Shown here: piece by piece, positions 10,301 through 22,300 of the stretch
Numbering within the stretch: position 1 is the first letter of the stretch
Layout of the letters: every line of letters begins with the position of its first letter
From: Steromphala cineraria
Lineage: Eukaryota; Mollusca; Gastropoda; Trochida; Trochidae
Assembly (NCBI GenBank): GCA_916613615.1
Contig: OU744732.1
Coordinates: 57,930,727 to 57,994,726 of the forward strand
Length of the DNA stretch: 64,000 nt
Direction of reading: 5' to 3'
Notes under the pieces: generated by a model
What the model saw: the letters and a program-made list of their open reading frames with translations, nothing else
The model's database searches: none
Told to the model about the DNA's origin: nothing
Made by a program: the position numbers and the translations under genes

Positions 10301-12733
10301 CCACCCGCCTTTAAAAGCCTACTCCTCTGAAGATACTTGCACTAGAGAGCTGAAATTTATACTGAATGTAGCTGAAGTATTGTACAAAAAAGCGATGTCG
10401 ATTTATGGTGCTAACATTAATACTTTTTGTGCTGTGACCTTTCAAAGTTGACCAAAATCTAAAAATCGCCAACTTCAAGGGCAGATAACTCAAAAACCAG
10501 ACAGTAGAACTTAATGATTTTTGCATGAGACTTAGACATGAGCAAGGTCTTCAAGAAAAAAGAATAAAATCGCTCGCGAACAGTCATTTCCGGTCAGGAG
10601 GAAGGGTCAAATTTTGCATATGGAAAAGTGGTGTTTTGCTGAGTATGTTTCAACCCTCTTTAACAAACATGCATGTGAAGGTCAAACATGCATGTGAAGG
10701 TCAAACAGTATGTCAAGGTCAAACAGGAATCTTGAAGACCTAAGTACTGCCGCGGCAGTCCTAGTTCTTCACTGTAATTGACCATAGCAAATGACAAAAC
10801 ATTGCCTCTGATTTTCGCACACTTTTATTGCGGAAGCGGGGTTTACATTCAGGGGTCCCCAAGGGACGTCAGTCTGATTAAGGCCAGACACTGCACTCAA
10901 GTATTTAAATCTTCTTTCAATGAATTTGATTGTTTTAATGTGTTAAAAATCACATAAAACTTGTTGACAAAGCTATTTTAAGTATTAACATAAAATGACA
11001 AAATATGGACAGATTACAATCAGCATCATGAAATACATGTGTTCAACGTATAACAAAAATCTCAATTTTGATTGAGTAAAGGAAAAATGACAAATATGGG
11101 GTGCTGTGTGTCTGTTGCAACGACTTTTGCGGTGACTTAATGAGTTGTCTCCTCTAGACCATTGCTTCAGTCTTTAGTGTCAATATACTACTATAGTAAT
11201 GATCTAAACTTGGAAGATCAGAATTGCTTTTGAATAATGGCTGTATTTGACTAAACAAAGGAAAATTAGTAGCCTTGTTAGCTTCAATGGAAATCGAAAG
11301 ACAGGCCAGGCTATTTATGAGCAAAAGCCATAAAAACATATCTATTTACATTAAACTAACAAAGGCAATCAAACAATATTACTATTCTTCTATAATTATG
11401 TTTATCTAAGTCGGTGTTTTTCCTTTCAGACAGTTGTCCCAACTACATCACTAGACAAGGAGTTTTTCTCAAAGGTATGATTATCTTATTAAAGGTGCAG
11501 TAGCACGTTTTTAGGGGGAATATAACTTAAATATAAGGTGATGAAAATTGATGGTTCCAATTGAAAGACAATGTATTTAAACTAAATGGAGCAGTAATAA
11601 TTCAAATATATAACTTAAAGTTTATCCATGCGACTGCTTTTTCCTACACAAAATGAATTAAAGGTGTTCATACAAAATGGCCGCCAGTGGATTTTATGTG
11701 AATCTTCATACTTTGTCCTCTGACTATGGATGATTGGTTTGTGTAATGAGATTTTTGTCACTGTCAAAATAATACATTTAGCATTAACTTACAATTATCA
11801 GTGAAAATTTTAAAAAATAAAAATATAAATAAACGTGCTACTGCCCCTTTAACATATGACAAAGGAAGCTGAGAAATAAAACTGCTATGCACTTGATTTA
11901 TGAAGACTGTTTTGATAAATGATAGATGTTGAAATGTATGTGTAATGAGAATCATACGAATACCTTATATCAAATATACTTGTCAAAATATGATAAGGAT
12001 ATTGTTATTCTTTATTAACTAAAGACATTTTCATCAGGATGCAATGAAGAAATGACTGTATTAAAAAATCATAATTCTTATATCATTATTATTATTGAGT
12101 TAGATTGTGCATCAGCTAGTTAGCTCTGGCACGTATCCTCTTTTCCCTCTCTCAGAATAGATTCACAATGCTATTCCATGAATTGTTCTGATTTGTGAGC
12201 AGTCAGTTCTTATATCATATAAAGCCCTGATTTTTTTGTCCAGTATTTTCCTAAGTAGGGCCTTAATATCTGTGAACATCTATTTATCATAATACGAATA
12301 TTGGCAATTACATTTATCGAGTTAGCGACATCTGTTTTCAAGCAGCTCATTTATGAATCTGCTGAGTTTTTCTCTCTCCATATTATTACTACAACACAGT
12401 TGAGTCTTGGCCAACATAAGAGTACAACATAAGAGTTTTAGGTTATCCCCGGACAAGGGATGATGCTTTAAGCCTGTCTGCCCTTATGGACTTTTTGATC
12501 TCAACCTAACGCTCTCCAGATCATTTTTATGAACATTTGTTTTCCAGACGAGTGTCTCTGCCCACTCTAAAGGCGTACAAGGGGTGACTGGGTTTGTGAG
12601 AGCACAGGGTCTTCAACAGGTGTCTTCAACCAACAGGCAGACGTCACAGGAGGCTAAACCGTGGAAGAAACATGGCAACAGGCAGAAGAAAGAAAAACTC
12701 AGAAGAATTCATTCAGATCTTGACAAGCATTAA
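4318..12733 (+). CDS. LSG1: Large-subunit GTPase 1 homolog (LSG1), last eight exons, 5' part outside window
   Basis: Cytoplasmic circularly permuted GTPase that releases the NMD3 export adaptor from pre-60S ribosomes (family knowledge). Exons: 4318-4900, 5281-5382, 5839-5982, 8256-8385, 9104-9183, 9718-9834, 11430-11474, 12548-12733. Frame is continuous, giving 461 residues plus TAA; about 200 N-terminal residues, including the G4 motif, are missing to the left. Seen: FWSALEEANRLKEE, then a long acidic insert with EAVDA repeats, the P-loop GYPNVGKSS at the start of exon 5281, switch region PVSATPGRTKHFQ, G3 box DCPG in exon 5839, the conserved block RSARYILKDYVN/GKLLYCHPPPG, and a basic C-terminus rich in Lys. 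The order G1 then G3 near the C-terminal side fits the permuted YlqF/LSG1 family. All introns are GT-AG except 5983-8255. AATAAA at 13433 is a candidate poly(A) signal. Confidence 0.9.
6434..6499 (+). repeat. Direct repeat, left copy, flanking retroelement insertion
   Basis: The 66 bp beginning ATTGTCTCAAGCTCACAACA recur at 8084-8151 with one substitution and a 2-bp length difference. The two copies exactly bracket the retroelement remnant. Confidence 0.85.
6500..8083 (-). pseudogene. Truncated retroelement with gag-like zinc-finger protein and partial RT
   Basis: On the minus strand, a gag-like frame (about 7530-6922, with a frameshift near 7450) carries a CCCH/CCHC-like cluster (EICRRFNVGTC, then C, AHVCGTCF, and a later His). 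It is followed by the N-terminal part of a reverse transcriptase (6899-6500) with ALGAIPKSDNSVRLIHDGS and MAKVDLKSA. RT stops in the palm just after the first catalytic-Asp region, so YxDD and everything downstream are absent. The style (IHDGS, zinc cluster in gag) recalls DIRS/Ngaro-like or related invertebrate elements; the family is uncertain. The fragment lies antisense inside the LSG1 U12-type intron and is flanked by ~66-bp direct repeats. Confidence 0.65.
8084..8151 (+). repeat. Direct repeat, right copy, flanking retroelement insertion
   Basis: Second copy of the 66-68-bp flanking repeat. It may be an unusually long target-site duplication or short terminal repeats of the element; the sequence alone does not decide. 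Confidence 0.85.
8590..8825 (+). repeat. Dispersed repeat, inverted relative copy at 41.6-42.0 kb
   Basis: Text such as 'GCATAACTTGAAACTCC', 'ACCAAATGTGAAATTTC' and 'TCCCACTGATTTGCCTTTTA' recurs as the reverse complement around 41622-42010. No coding potential. It lies in the LSG1 intron 8386-9103; the function is unknown. Confidence 0.5.
9916..10743. mobile_element. 828-bp TIR element in LSG1 intron
   Basis: Bounded by TTAGGTCTTCAAGA (9916-9929) and its exact inverse TCTTGAAGACCTAA (10730-10743). No transposase is visible, so it is probably a non-autonomous DNA element. Near the right end the sequence GAAGGTCAAACATGCATGT and related GGTCAAAC units repeat. Lies in the intron 9835-11429. Confidence 0.55.
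11489..11852. mobile_element. TTAA-flanked MITE, family A copy 2
   Basis: Same termini and interior as the copy at 3.8 kb, in the opposite orientation (interior reads CCTCTGACTATGGATGATTG). It lies just inside the LSG1 intron 11475-12547, 14 bp past the donor site at 11475. Confidence 0.85.
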
Positions 12734-13441
12734 ATCTTCCAACTCAAATTATCTCTTTTGATTTAACCTAATTTTATGCATTGGCTCTGCAAATGTTCTA
12801 AAAATGTAATTTTCAAAGATATTGAATCTACAACAATTATGACCGAACTTCCTTAAACACAATGATCAGGTTTTGACGGCACCAATCTAGTTCCAGAGCT
12901 TCCCCAAAAGGATTGTCAGGCAGTTGTGGAGAAGAAGCCTCATGGATCCTGTTGGTCTATAGTATTTAGAACATGGTAGATTTTACTTAGACTGCAGCAA
13001 GGCCATACTCACAACTTCAGTTTTTCAAGAATCCTTGGGCAAAAGCAGTCACAACCCTTCTGTTCTTCAAAACTGCTGTGTGTATTCACTATTGGCGCTG
13101 CTAATGACTATCTCTGTTCATTTCTCTCAGGACATGCTGCTTGTGTCCAAGAGTCTTCATTAGGGCTAAAGATTTTTCATTTCATTTTCCAACCCTGAGT
13201 GTGACTTTTGTGGGTTAGTTCTACATTTTAATTTTACATATCTGTGGTTTCATGGAGACATGACTTAAACTGTGTCTCTATCACAAGTCATTTTGTCAAG
13301 ATCTCATCTATAAATGATCCCTTGAGCTGCTTTTTTCGGGGTGGAATGTATATAAAATGACTAATATATTTGGGGTAAAATTTTATAGTGTCGTCTCCAT
13401 GGCCATATCTATCTTATACCCATATTTTGATAAATAAATAG
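12734..13441 (+). other. LSG1 3' untranslated region (inferred)
   Basis: No open frame of note follows the LSG1 stop. The first AATAAA is at 13433-13438, giving a 3' UTR of about 0.7 kb. The exact cleavage site cannot be seen. Confidence 0.4.
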
Positions 13442-14848
13442 TACCGTATTCGCCGTTATAAGCGCCCAGGGCGCTTAAAAAATTGATTTGGGTGGGCGCT
13501 TATTAAAATGATGTGAGTGACGAACGAAAAATATAGACTACTCACGTGGAACTGTGTTTAGGTTGTCTTTGATGATTGATACAGGCTTTCAAAACATACT
13601 TACACATTATCGAGTTCAAATCACATTGCCTATGGCGGCAAGAGACCCCAACCAAGAACATCATTGTGCGAGTTGCATTGAAAATTTACATCGATACTTT
13701 TGACTATATTGTTAAAGTCTTCTTAAATATCAAGTGACACTTTTCCAGACGTATATTATTGAAAAGAATGATAAAAGAAATTGCAAATGCTAACTTACAT
13801 TGTTTATTGTTTGTCTTAGTCAGATTACATAATATTATTCTCATGAAAAACGAACGTGAATAATCAGTCGACAGCTTTTGCTGCATGTGTTTACGGGAGA
13901 GAGATCTTTGTTACAAGCCTTTTCATTGGTCCAGAAATGTAGGTCAACCAATCAGCAAGTCGATTTGAAAACGATGTATGAAACTGAAACGTGGTTGTAA
14001 TAAATTCATGACAACAAATTGTCGATACATTATTAAATGTCTACATATTCGAATATTTGTTAAACATTTTCGATATATGACATTTTCCAAAACAACATGT
14101 AGTTAATTGAAATATTTACTTATATAAAATTCGAAGAAAAACATGCAAAAATTATGATCATGAGCACGAAAGAATATTAATAATATTATTTGTCGTCAAG
14201 AAATTACGATAGAGATTCCAAGTGCAGTAAAACAACGTGCTTTCGCGAAAGTATATTTGACAAATATATCTTTGAACTTTGATTAAATAAGATAAATAAG
14301 TTTGGAAATGGACATATTAAACATATAGAATGGATAACAAGCCTTATAAAGCGATAGTTCTTGATAACAAGTGAAACCACATCCATCTTGATTTCTGCTG
14401 AATTTAACAGTACGTTAATAATGCCTGAATATTTAAAAACAATATATTAATTTATTTTTATTATTTTACAATGCATATAGTCATTAAAAACAACAACTGG
14501 ACAATGTATTTTTATTTTTTAAGAAATGACATCGATGTAAACTTGTGCATTTTTTATTCCGGTGTAAACATCGCTAACTCGATCGTCTGACATCGATTGT
14601 GTCACACTTCCCAGAATTGCGTGGTGACAGATGATAAATATATAGACACTCGACAGGAGCAGGGCGGAAATTCCTTGTCAAGGGCTCTTAGCGACTAGTT
14701 TCTCGTCTGAAGGGGTTGTTGGATTGAAGTTAGGTAAGTTGAATTTATTATTTAGTACCGCTGGTACATGGGCGGTTATTAGAGTTAATTGCAAAAACCT
14801 TTGGGGGGCGCTTATTGGAGCAGGGCGTTTATTACGGCGAATACGGTA
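13442..14848. mobile_element. 1.4-kb non-autonomous TIR element (TACCGTATT/AAGCGCC family)
   Basis: The left end TACCGTATTCGCCGTTATAA and the right end, its near-perfect inverse (TTATTACGGCGAATACGGTA), enclose 1,407 bp without a transposase. Both ends are flanked by TA, consistent with a TA target duplication. Subterminal GGGCGCTTATT units repeat at both ends. Related shorter copies lie at 19.8, 30.7 and 36.1 kb. The superfamily is not assigned; Tc1/mariner-like is possible from the TA. Confidence 0.7.
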
Positions 14849-16622
14849 TATGAAAGTTGATGGCAGTGAAAACTGAATCGTTTGAATACCATTGTCTTTC
14901 AATAATTGTCAACTTCATTTACAGCCTCAATAATATCAAGAAATTGTTTCCACTTTGGTCATATATAAAAATCATGTTACAAGATATTGTCATACATGAA
15001 ATATATATTATATATACCGGTAAATAAATAAGCAAAACACTGTTGTTTGGAATTCATGACAAACAGGAAACAGTTAATGTTTTATTTCCTTGAGGAAACA
15101 ACAAGGATAAAGTAAAAACACACAGACATATTTTTCAATATTTGCTACTTTTCCAGTCTGTTTAAAATGACCAAGTTCTGAGGAATAAAAGTTTTAAAAA
15201 TATGAACTATCGAGAATCAAACTCTTTCGATAGGGTTCTCTTTGCTCAGCTAACCAATCACAAGCCGCCGACAAAACCTACAGTATCAGCTAGCTATGTG
15301 ATTGGTCCGCTAACTACATGCCAGGAAGGGGGTGTGGTCAGGATGTGTGTGTAGAGGATTTCATATCTCTGTAGAGTTAATAATTTGAATATTTAATTCC
15401 TCGGAACTCTGCCGATTTTAATCAGACTCCTACTTTTCAAGAACTACTTTCACTGGAATAATTGAATGGAATGGACTTACAATCTTGAAATAAGTGTTCA
15501 TGCATAAGCTTAAACATCATAAGCCAACAGAACAGAGAACAGAAAGGAAAACATACAAGGTGTAAATATTGTAAGTACACCTTTTAGGACACTGTTGCAC
15601 GCAATGGGAATTTACTATAGATAATTTCAGCCTGGTTACTAATATTCCACTAAATATACCTACTAGTAAATATATTCATTAAAAACAAGACAAAAGTATC
15701 ATTTTCACAAGTTCATTATTGAAATTACATCAATGATTGTGCATTTTGCTTCCGGTGTTTACACCGACTCACTGGATGTACAAATACTCACTTGGCCAAA
15801 AAAAAATTTCATCTGCATCATAGATCCCATAATTTCTGGTATCAAATTATCACCTTACACCAAGTAGCACTCTCTAATGATAGATATATTATTCAAAAAG
15901 TTGTGGTCAATAAACCAGACCGTTTGAGTGTGCCATCAGCAGCTTTTGGATATTTAAGTGTTTTAAAAAAATTCCAAATAAGTATATCTATTGTCTTCTG
16001 AAAGTCAAATATCTAATTACTGAACCTGATTATTCTTAGTCATAAAAGAAATTATTAAGTATCATGAAAAACTGCTGGTGCCCATTTAAGTGTGAAAGCC
16101 TTTCAAATTATTTGAGATATGGAAATAAATTCTTGTAGCTTAACAGTACTTTATACATTCATTTAAGGACCCCTTTTATGCATGAAAATAGATTGCCTTG
16201 GTTAATTTTTGTTTGTTCGTTTGCCCTAAGAAATGTCCAACAGTCTCATCAAAAGGATGAAATAGGTGCCAAGAAATAAGGGGAAAATCTCTCTAAAGGA
16301 CTTCTTTGTGATCAAGGAACAAACACATGTGATTTACAGAAATGTAAATCAATCCTTCTCGTAAAATGCACAATCTTAATTATGCTAATGGTGTTGCCCT
16401 CCAGTTCTCTTACTAGAACTTTGTCATCAAAACTCATACTAACCCATATTTTAATCAGAATATTATACAAATATTGAAAATAGTATTTTCTAGATAAAGA
16501 AGTATAATGAGTGATATGGAAAACGTCACAAGATCATGATTGTCTGAATATGAGCAAAGGACATGCAAAATTGAATATGCCTACAAATTGTTTCAAAAGA
16601 ATTTGATGTCAAAGTATCAAGC
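14849..16622. other. Intergenic, nothing recognised
   Basis: AT-rich sequence between the convergent LSG1 and DNAJC16 genes. All frames are short and no domain or repeat boundary could be defended. A short stretch at 15400-15430 (CCGATTTTAATCAGACTCC) resembles the ends of the element at 37.6-38.05 kb. Confidence 0.5.
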
Positions 16623-16920
16623 ATTCTCTCCCCACAGAGGCAGATCAAGTCATGAAATGTTGATCGAGCCTCTGTCTTAATTAGCTAAGTTTGTGGGCTT
16701 GAATGGGAGGTGCCTGATTGGAAGCCATCAAAGTTTGTGCAATCAGCGACACTGTCCTCAAAATCATCATTTTGGCAACTGAATCAAGGCAAGGTGTTGT
16801 GATATGAACCACAATCCATTTGAGCAGTGAAATCGTGCGCTAAAAAAGTTCAAAGGAATTGAGGTGCAATTTTTTTTCTGCCTGGGGAAACTGCCAGAAA
16901 CCACGGATTTGGTCTAATAC
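16623..16920. mobile_element. MITE family B copy, right end missing
   Basis: Begins ATTCTCTCCCCACAGAGGCA like the complete copy at 30.06 kb and shares its interior (AATCATCATTTTGGCAACTGA, GCCTGGGGAAACTGCC). The matching right terminus is absent. Confidence 0.65.
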
Positions 16921-17684
16921 CAACCTTCTGTGACTTTATATCAAGATTACCAAAACTAGGATTTAGGGGATGTTGGACAAAAAAACACCATATAAGAATG
17001 ACTCTTTGCTTCTTTTGTTTTTGTGTGTCTATACAACATTAATTATTGCCTTAATGAATTTAAGAACTCAAAAAAAAAAAGTGAAAGTCTTTGAATACAT
17101 CACATTACAAGCATACAATGGAAAATGACATCACATGAACTATCACAATCTTTAAATGCATATCATTATCACAATACAACCATTGGATATTGAGGCAATT
17201 CATATAAATAAATGATATATATGTACAATGCTGACATAAGATGAAATGTAAGGATAGACCACAAATACAGAATAAAAATTGCTGGAGAAAAATCTGTAAT
17301 AGGAGGTTACCTTTCAGCTTTCTAGAATAATATTAAGAAATCTTTACTATTAAATATAAAACAGTTTATGCAAAACATTTCGACACTACATCTTTTTAGC
17401 CCCTACAACCATAGTTTCAAGGCCAATCTTAAAGATTTAATGCTGACAAAAGGTCGTTAAAAAGGAGATAAAGGCTTGAGAAAGTGTATAAAATATGGTT
17501 TATGAATGTCAAACATGTTAATATAATGTTTGTTTCTGAGGTGTTATTTCTACTGGGATCTAGGGGTATTAGATATTGTTCAGATACAACCCTCATTAGA
17601 GTATGACTGAAGGGTAAGAATAAGTCTGGCCAATGTGTGGACAGTACATAAATACAGACTGTCTGATCCATTGTACTAAACTAC

Positions 17685-18043
17685 TTAAAGGGGCAGTAGC
17701 ACGTTTTAGGAGGAATATAAGGTGATGTCAGGAAAATGAAAATTATTGGTTCAAAATGAAAGACAATGTATTAAAACTAAATGGAGCAGTAATGATTGAA
17801 ATATATATTGTAAAGTTTAGCCATGCGATTCCTTTTTCTTACACAAGATGAAGGTGTTCACACAAAATGGCCGCCAATGGATTTTATGTGAATCTTCATA
17901 CTTTGTCCTCTGACTATGGATGATTGGCCTGTGTAATGAGATATTTGACACTGTCAAAATAATACATTTAGCATCAACTTACAATTATCAGTAAAAAAAA
18001 TTAAAATATAAAATTTTCAAAAAATGTGCTACTGCCCCTTTAA
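17685..18043. mobile_element. TTAA-flanked MITE, family A copy 3
   Basis: Full-length copy with TTAAAGGGGCAGTAGCACG and CTACTGCCCCTTTAA ends, in the gap between LSG1 and DNAJC16. Confidence 0.85.
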
Positions 18044-19170
18044 GGGCAAAATTTCTAAGTCATCAAGCTATGTCAAGAAAACCAGAACCCTAAAACCTAA
18101 AGTATACATGAACTTGGTGGATATAAAGAATATAAATGTAAAAATGCCCTTAAAAAAGGATATCTAAAAAGAGGGGAAATATCATGTTACATTACTTTAT
18201 GATAAAGTGAGATCAACCTAATAGAGGTAAAAATAATTTATTTTTGTTCAATTACCGGTAATTCTCTCACAGAACCCAGTGATTAATTTTACTTTACCAA
18301 ATGTATTGTCATAAATAATGAATTGTTCTTTAGCAATACCATATACTGGTAGATCAAATAACCAGCCACAACATCAGAATTTGATGATTCTGAGATTCAA
18401 TTGTCCAATTAAAAAGAAAGATTGTTTATGCACATTTACGAGAAATTAGGGAAGACTTTTTGCCATTTGCAGGCTTTCAATATTTTTTTTTTAATTTCTA
18501 ATGGGCCATTGCCCTGACATCAAATGTAAACTTCAAATTTTAATTTTAAATTGCCCATAGCCCCTCATTTACATCCTCAAAATTAACATAAGATACACAC
18601 ACTAACAAACATATTTTTTTTATCTTTTCTTGGTACTAAACCAGAAAATTGTGTGCTTGTGTGGAACTGTCTTGCTAAAATTGCTTGAAGACCTAGGCCT
18701 CCTTTCACAAAACAACCTTAACTAAGGTTGGCCTTAACTCCCATTCTTTAACATTGCACTAAGGCTACCTTAAGGACTTTGTGAAACAGAGTCTTCTAAT
18801 TTTCTGAACTTAAAATAACTTTGAGAAATTTTTCTTGACTCTTCAGGGGTTTGATGTAAGTTGTTTGTTGTAGTTAAAAAAGGATTTCTATGAGCGCAGT
18901 ACTTTGTATGACATGGTTTTCTTAATGAAATCTACCACTTAATATCTGAGACAAGTTGACTTCTTTGGTAATTTCAAAACTGGAATACTCGGGGGACATT
19001 CGTTGACAATGCTTTTGATAACACCACAAACAAATCACAAACTTGTTCAACAGGTCATAATGTAAATACAAAAATTATTCATGCAATTGAATTTCACATT
19101 TTGTTCAATCAAAAGATAACATAGGATAATTTTAATAACAAAGTCCTAAATGGACAAGTCAAATCTCCAA
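18044..19170. other. Intergenic, no gene seen
   Basis: AT-rich with no credible frame. A ~100-bp imperfect palindrome lies near 18697-18795 (CCTTTCACAAAAC...CTTAAGGACTTTGTGAAAC). A segment at 18500-18560 (GGGCCATTGCCCTGACATC) has a relative at 32010-32130. Confidence 0.5.
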
Positions 19171-19176
19171 TTTATT
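19171..19176 (-). terminator. Candidate DNAJC16 poly(A) signal
   Basis: AATAAA on the minus strand, about 200 bp after the DNAJC16 stop codon. This is the nearest exact hexamer noticed. Confidence 0.4.
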
Positions 19177-19378
19177 CACAAATTTCAATATGCCTGCATT
19201 TCAAATTGCATGTTTCAAAGAAATATTATAGTAACATATATATATTGACAGGCAAATCATCAATAATATGTTGAAAAATCTCTTATCATTGCACTTGCCC
19301 AATTTAAAGAAAAAAATATTTCTAAAAATTATATTGTGAATTTCAAACACATTGCTGGTAGTAAACTCCCCTTTCAAC

Positions 19379-22300
19379 TCATGAACACATTTCAGGCCAA
19401 TAATCAAGCCTAATTTTCACCGTGGACCCATCAAAGATACGGTCCATCCACATAGAAAGCCCATTTAGATATTTCTCACTGAGATCCTCTTCTTCGTTCT
19501 CAGAATCAGAATTGTCCACGAACCCGACCGCTCGTGAAATGTTACTGTGCTGCTTCATCCAACGCCGAGCCTTCTGAGGATGGTATATGTAGTAATACTT
19601 GCGATACCCGTTGATGGCGAGGACGGTACCGACACAGCTCTGAATGTTGATGCTACTGAGCTTGATCTTGAAGTCGAGGCTGAGCTCCAGAAGATGCTGG
19701 TACCAGCTGATGTAGTACTCGAGCTTCAGGTAGGCAAAGGTGAGAGCGCTGTACCTGAACACAGAAATAATGGTATAAGAGATTCATAAAATACTGTATT
19801 TCCTCAAACAAGCACCCTGGCGCTTATTTTTCCACCGTCCCGTTACCCCGAATTGCTTATAAGAGGCCCGGCATTTTCTTTCAGAGAAAATTGAAAGTTT
19901 GTTTTAAACTGTCTTTAACAATGAATATCTTTTAAATGTTTACCGGTACTTAGGGACATCATTTCAATGGTTAGACTGCTGCGCTTATTAGAGACCAGGC
20001 ACTTATTTTCTCAGCTACCAATGACCCCCAGGCATTTATTAAAGGTTCAGCGCTTATATGAGACCAGGCACTTATTCGAGGAAATATGGTAGTGCCTGAT
20101 GAAATAATGGTATTCAACAAGATTGATTGATATTTTAAATGTTCGTATGGTAAATTTCTTAAAAGTTTTGTACTTAACAACCCAAAAGACAAAGTGCAAA
20201 CTGGAACTTTTATATTCAATAGAAACAGTGCAAATTGCCACTTTATATATATTCAAAAGAAAGAGTGTAAACTTTCACATAAATGAATTCAGCAACCAAA
20301 GTGGTATGAGGACAAACCCCTATCCATTTCTCCTTGGTAATTTTGAAGCTGGGTATATGTGGTGTAGTGGTTAGCGTGCTGGCCTCTTACGCCAGAGACC
20401 CAGGTTCGAATCCTGGTGGAGACACCAAAAATTTGTGACTTGGGTCTCATTCTGTGTTGTGTCCCTGGGCAAGACACTTCATCCACATTGCACTCAGTTC
20501 ACCCAGCTGTACAAATGGGTACCTGAACATAGGGGAAGTATGGACCTATACGGTCGCGATGAGCGCTTGTAATAGTACTATCCCTCCAGGGTAATAATAC
20601 TCATGGCGCTTTGAGCATGCTCTGTCATGGATATATGCGCGTTATAAGAAAGCTATTATTATTATTTTATGTTAAGCTCACCTTGAGTAAGGCTGCATGA
20701 TCTGAGCGAAGCGGGTGAGCAGCTTTTCCTTAAAGGCCTCGTCCACAAACACGACGAGGGTGAGTCCCGTGTCGGCCTCCTTCACCAGGTTCTTGTACGT
20801 CTCGTACCTCAGCTCGTACAGGTGGATCGTCTGCTTGTCAGGAGTGCTGCAAGTATAGTAGAAGGACTTAGTCTGACTTACATTTAAAGATAATTTAATT
20901 CAATCTTTTCAAACATAACTGGAGTTTCGACCTACACAACCATGCATGTGGTATTACATCAACAGGATCTTACTGTAATTAGCCCTTGTTACGTAGCTTT
21001 ATACAATAGGGTCAATAAGAACAAGACGTGCAGGTTCCAAATATCAGAATGTGGGGGATACTGATAGGAAGGCAAATAGTTTCTATCACAAGACTTGACA
21101 ATAGTGTTTAATACAATCAGCAGTGTATGAAATAGATTGGAAAATTAGCCTGTTCTGAATCTGGTCAATCCCTTAGGGGAAAATAAAGAAGTTTTGAAAG
21201 TTACCAGTCCTGACCAAAAAGTAGCCAGTCAGACAGGCTATGTTTTAACACAGCAATTGGATTGATATTTTCAAAATGATATTTGTTGATTCAAGGAATC
21301 TCATCACAAAAAAATGCTACTCAAAATCATTGAAAAATACTGTTGCTACATCAAAATAAACCTTTCAATTTTGTTCATAGATTTTGTGTCAATGGAAAGT
21401 TTCATAAAAACACCTAATTACACTACAGCAAATTTCCTACCCACCCCTTATTATGCCTCCTATCTTCAGACATTTGTACCTCAAAAGTGTAGCTCAATTA
21501 AATGATTTGGTCTGACAATAGAGCAAATTGTTTTTTTATCTCTCTGTCTTTACACAACATGCCACGCGAAATTTGCAAATTTTCTTCTTTTGTTTGCCTC
21601 CTGTCTTTAAGACATTTTGGCCCAAAAATCATTTAACCAACTAAATAATTTGGTCTGGCCAAGGATAAATTTTCTTCCTGCTATAACTTCCTTTCTTTAG
21701 ACCACATCCTCTAAAATCAGTATCCAATTGATTTAATTCATGGTCTAAAAAAGAAAAATACTCCATGTTACCTAGAGGGTGGTCGAGCTGTTCGTCTCTT
21801 CTCCGCCATCTGTTTCTCTACACGAACTCTCTCCAGAGTGGCCACGTGATGCATCGAGTACCCCATCACTATCACCACCACCACCGCAAACAGTACCATC
21901 AGAATCGTCACTCCATCATAACTGTCAGAAAGTAAATCTCATTCATCTCAATCTCTTATCTAAATTTGGTACCATTCTCCAGGGTATGGCAAAATGATTG
22001 ATATCATGGTTTGAAATTAGCACAGGTCACCAAGCCCATGGTAAGTGAAAATTATGCTAGTTAATGTAACAGATTATTTGATCATTTAGATAACTGTCAG
22101 AAAGTATGAAAACAGGACAGTGTGGTAAAATTGGAGTATGCAAGTATGAAAGTTACAGATCACAGAAATCTTTCAGCATATTGTTGAATGTTTGCAGGAT
22201 AATAACTCTGTCAAAACTGTCAGAAAGTACTGAAAAGTTAAAAGAAAGATGATGCACAAAATTTTGTTTCATTTTATGAAGGAGGCAAATTCATTCAAAA

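Noticed and set aside
20354..20427. tRNA gene at the SINE head (and at 32.6 kb)
   Set aside because: A and B boxes are good, but the arms do not give a clean acceptor stem and a common SINE body follows, so it is a SINE promoter.
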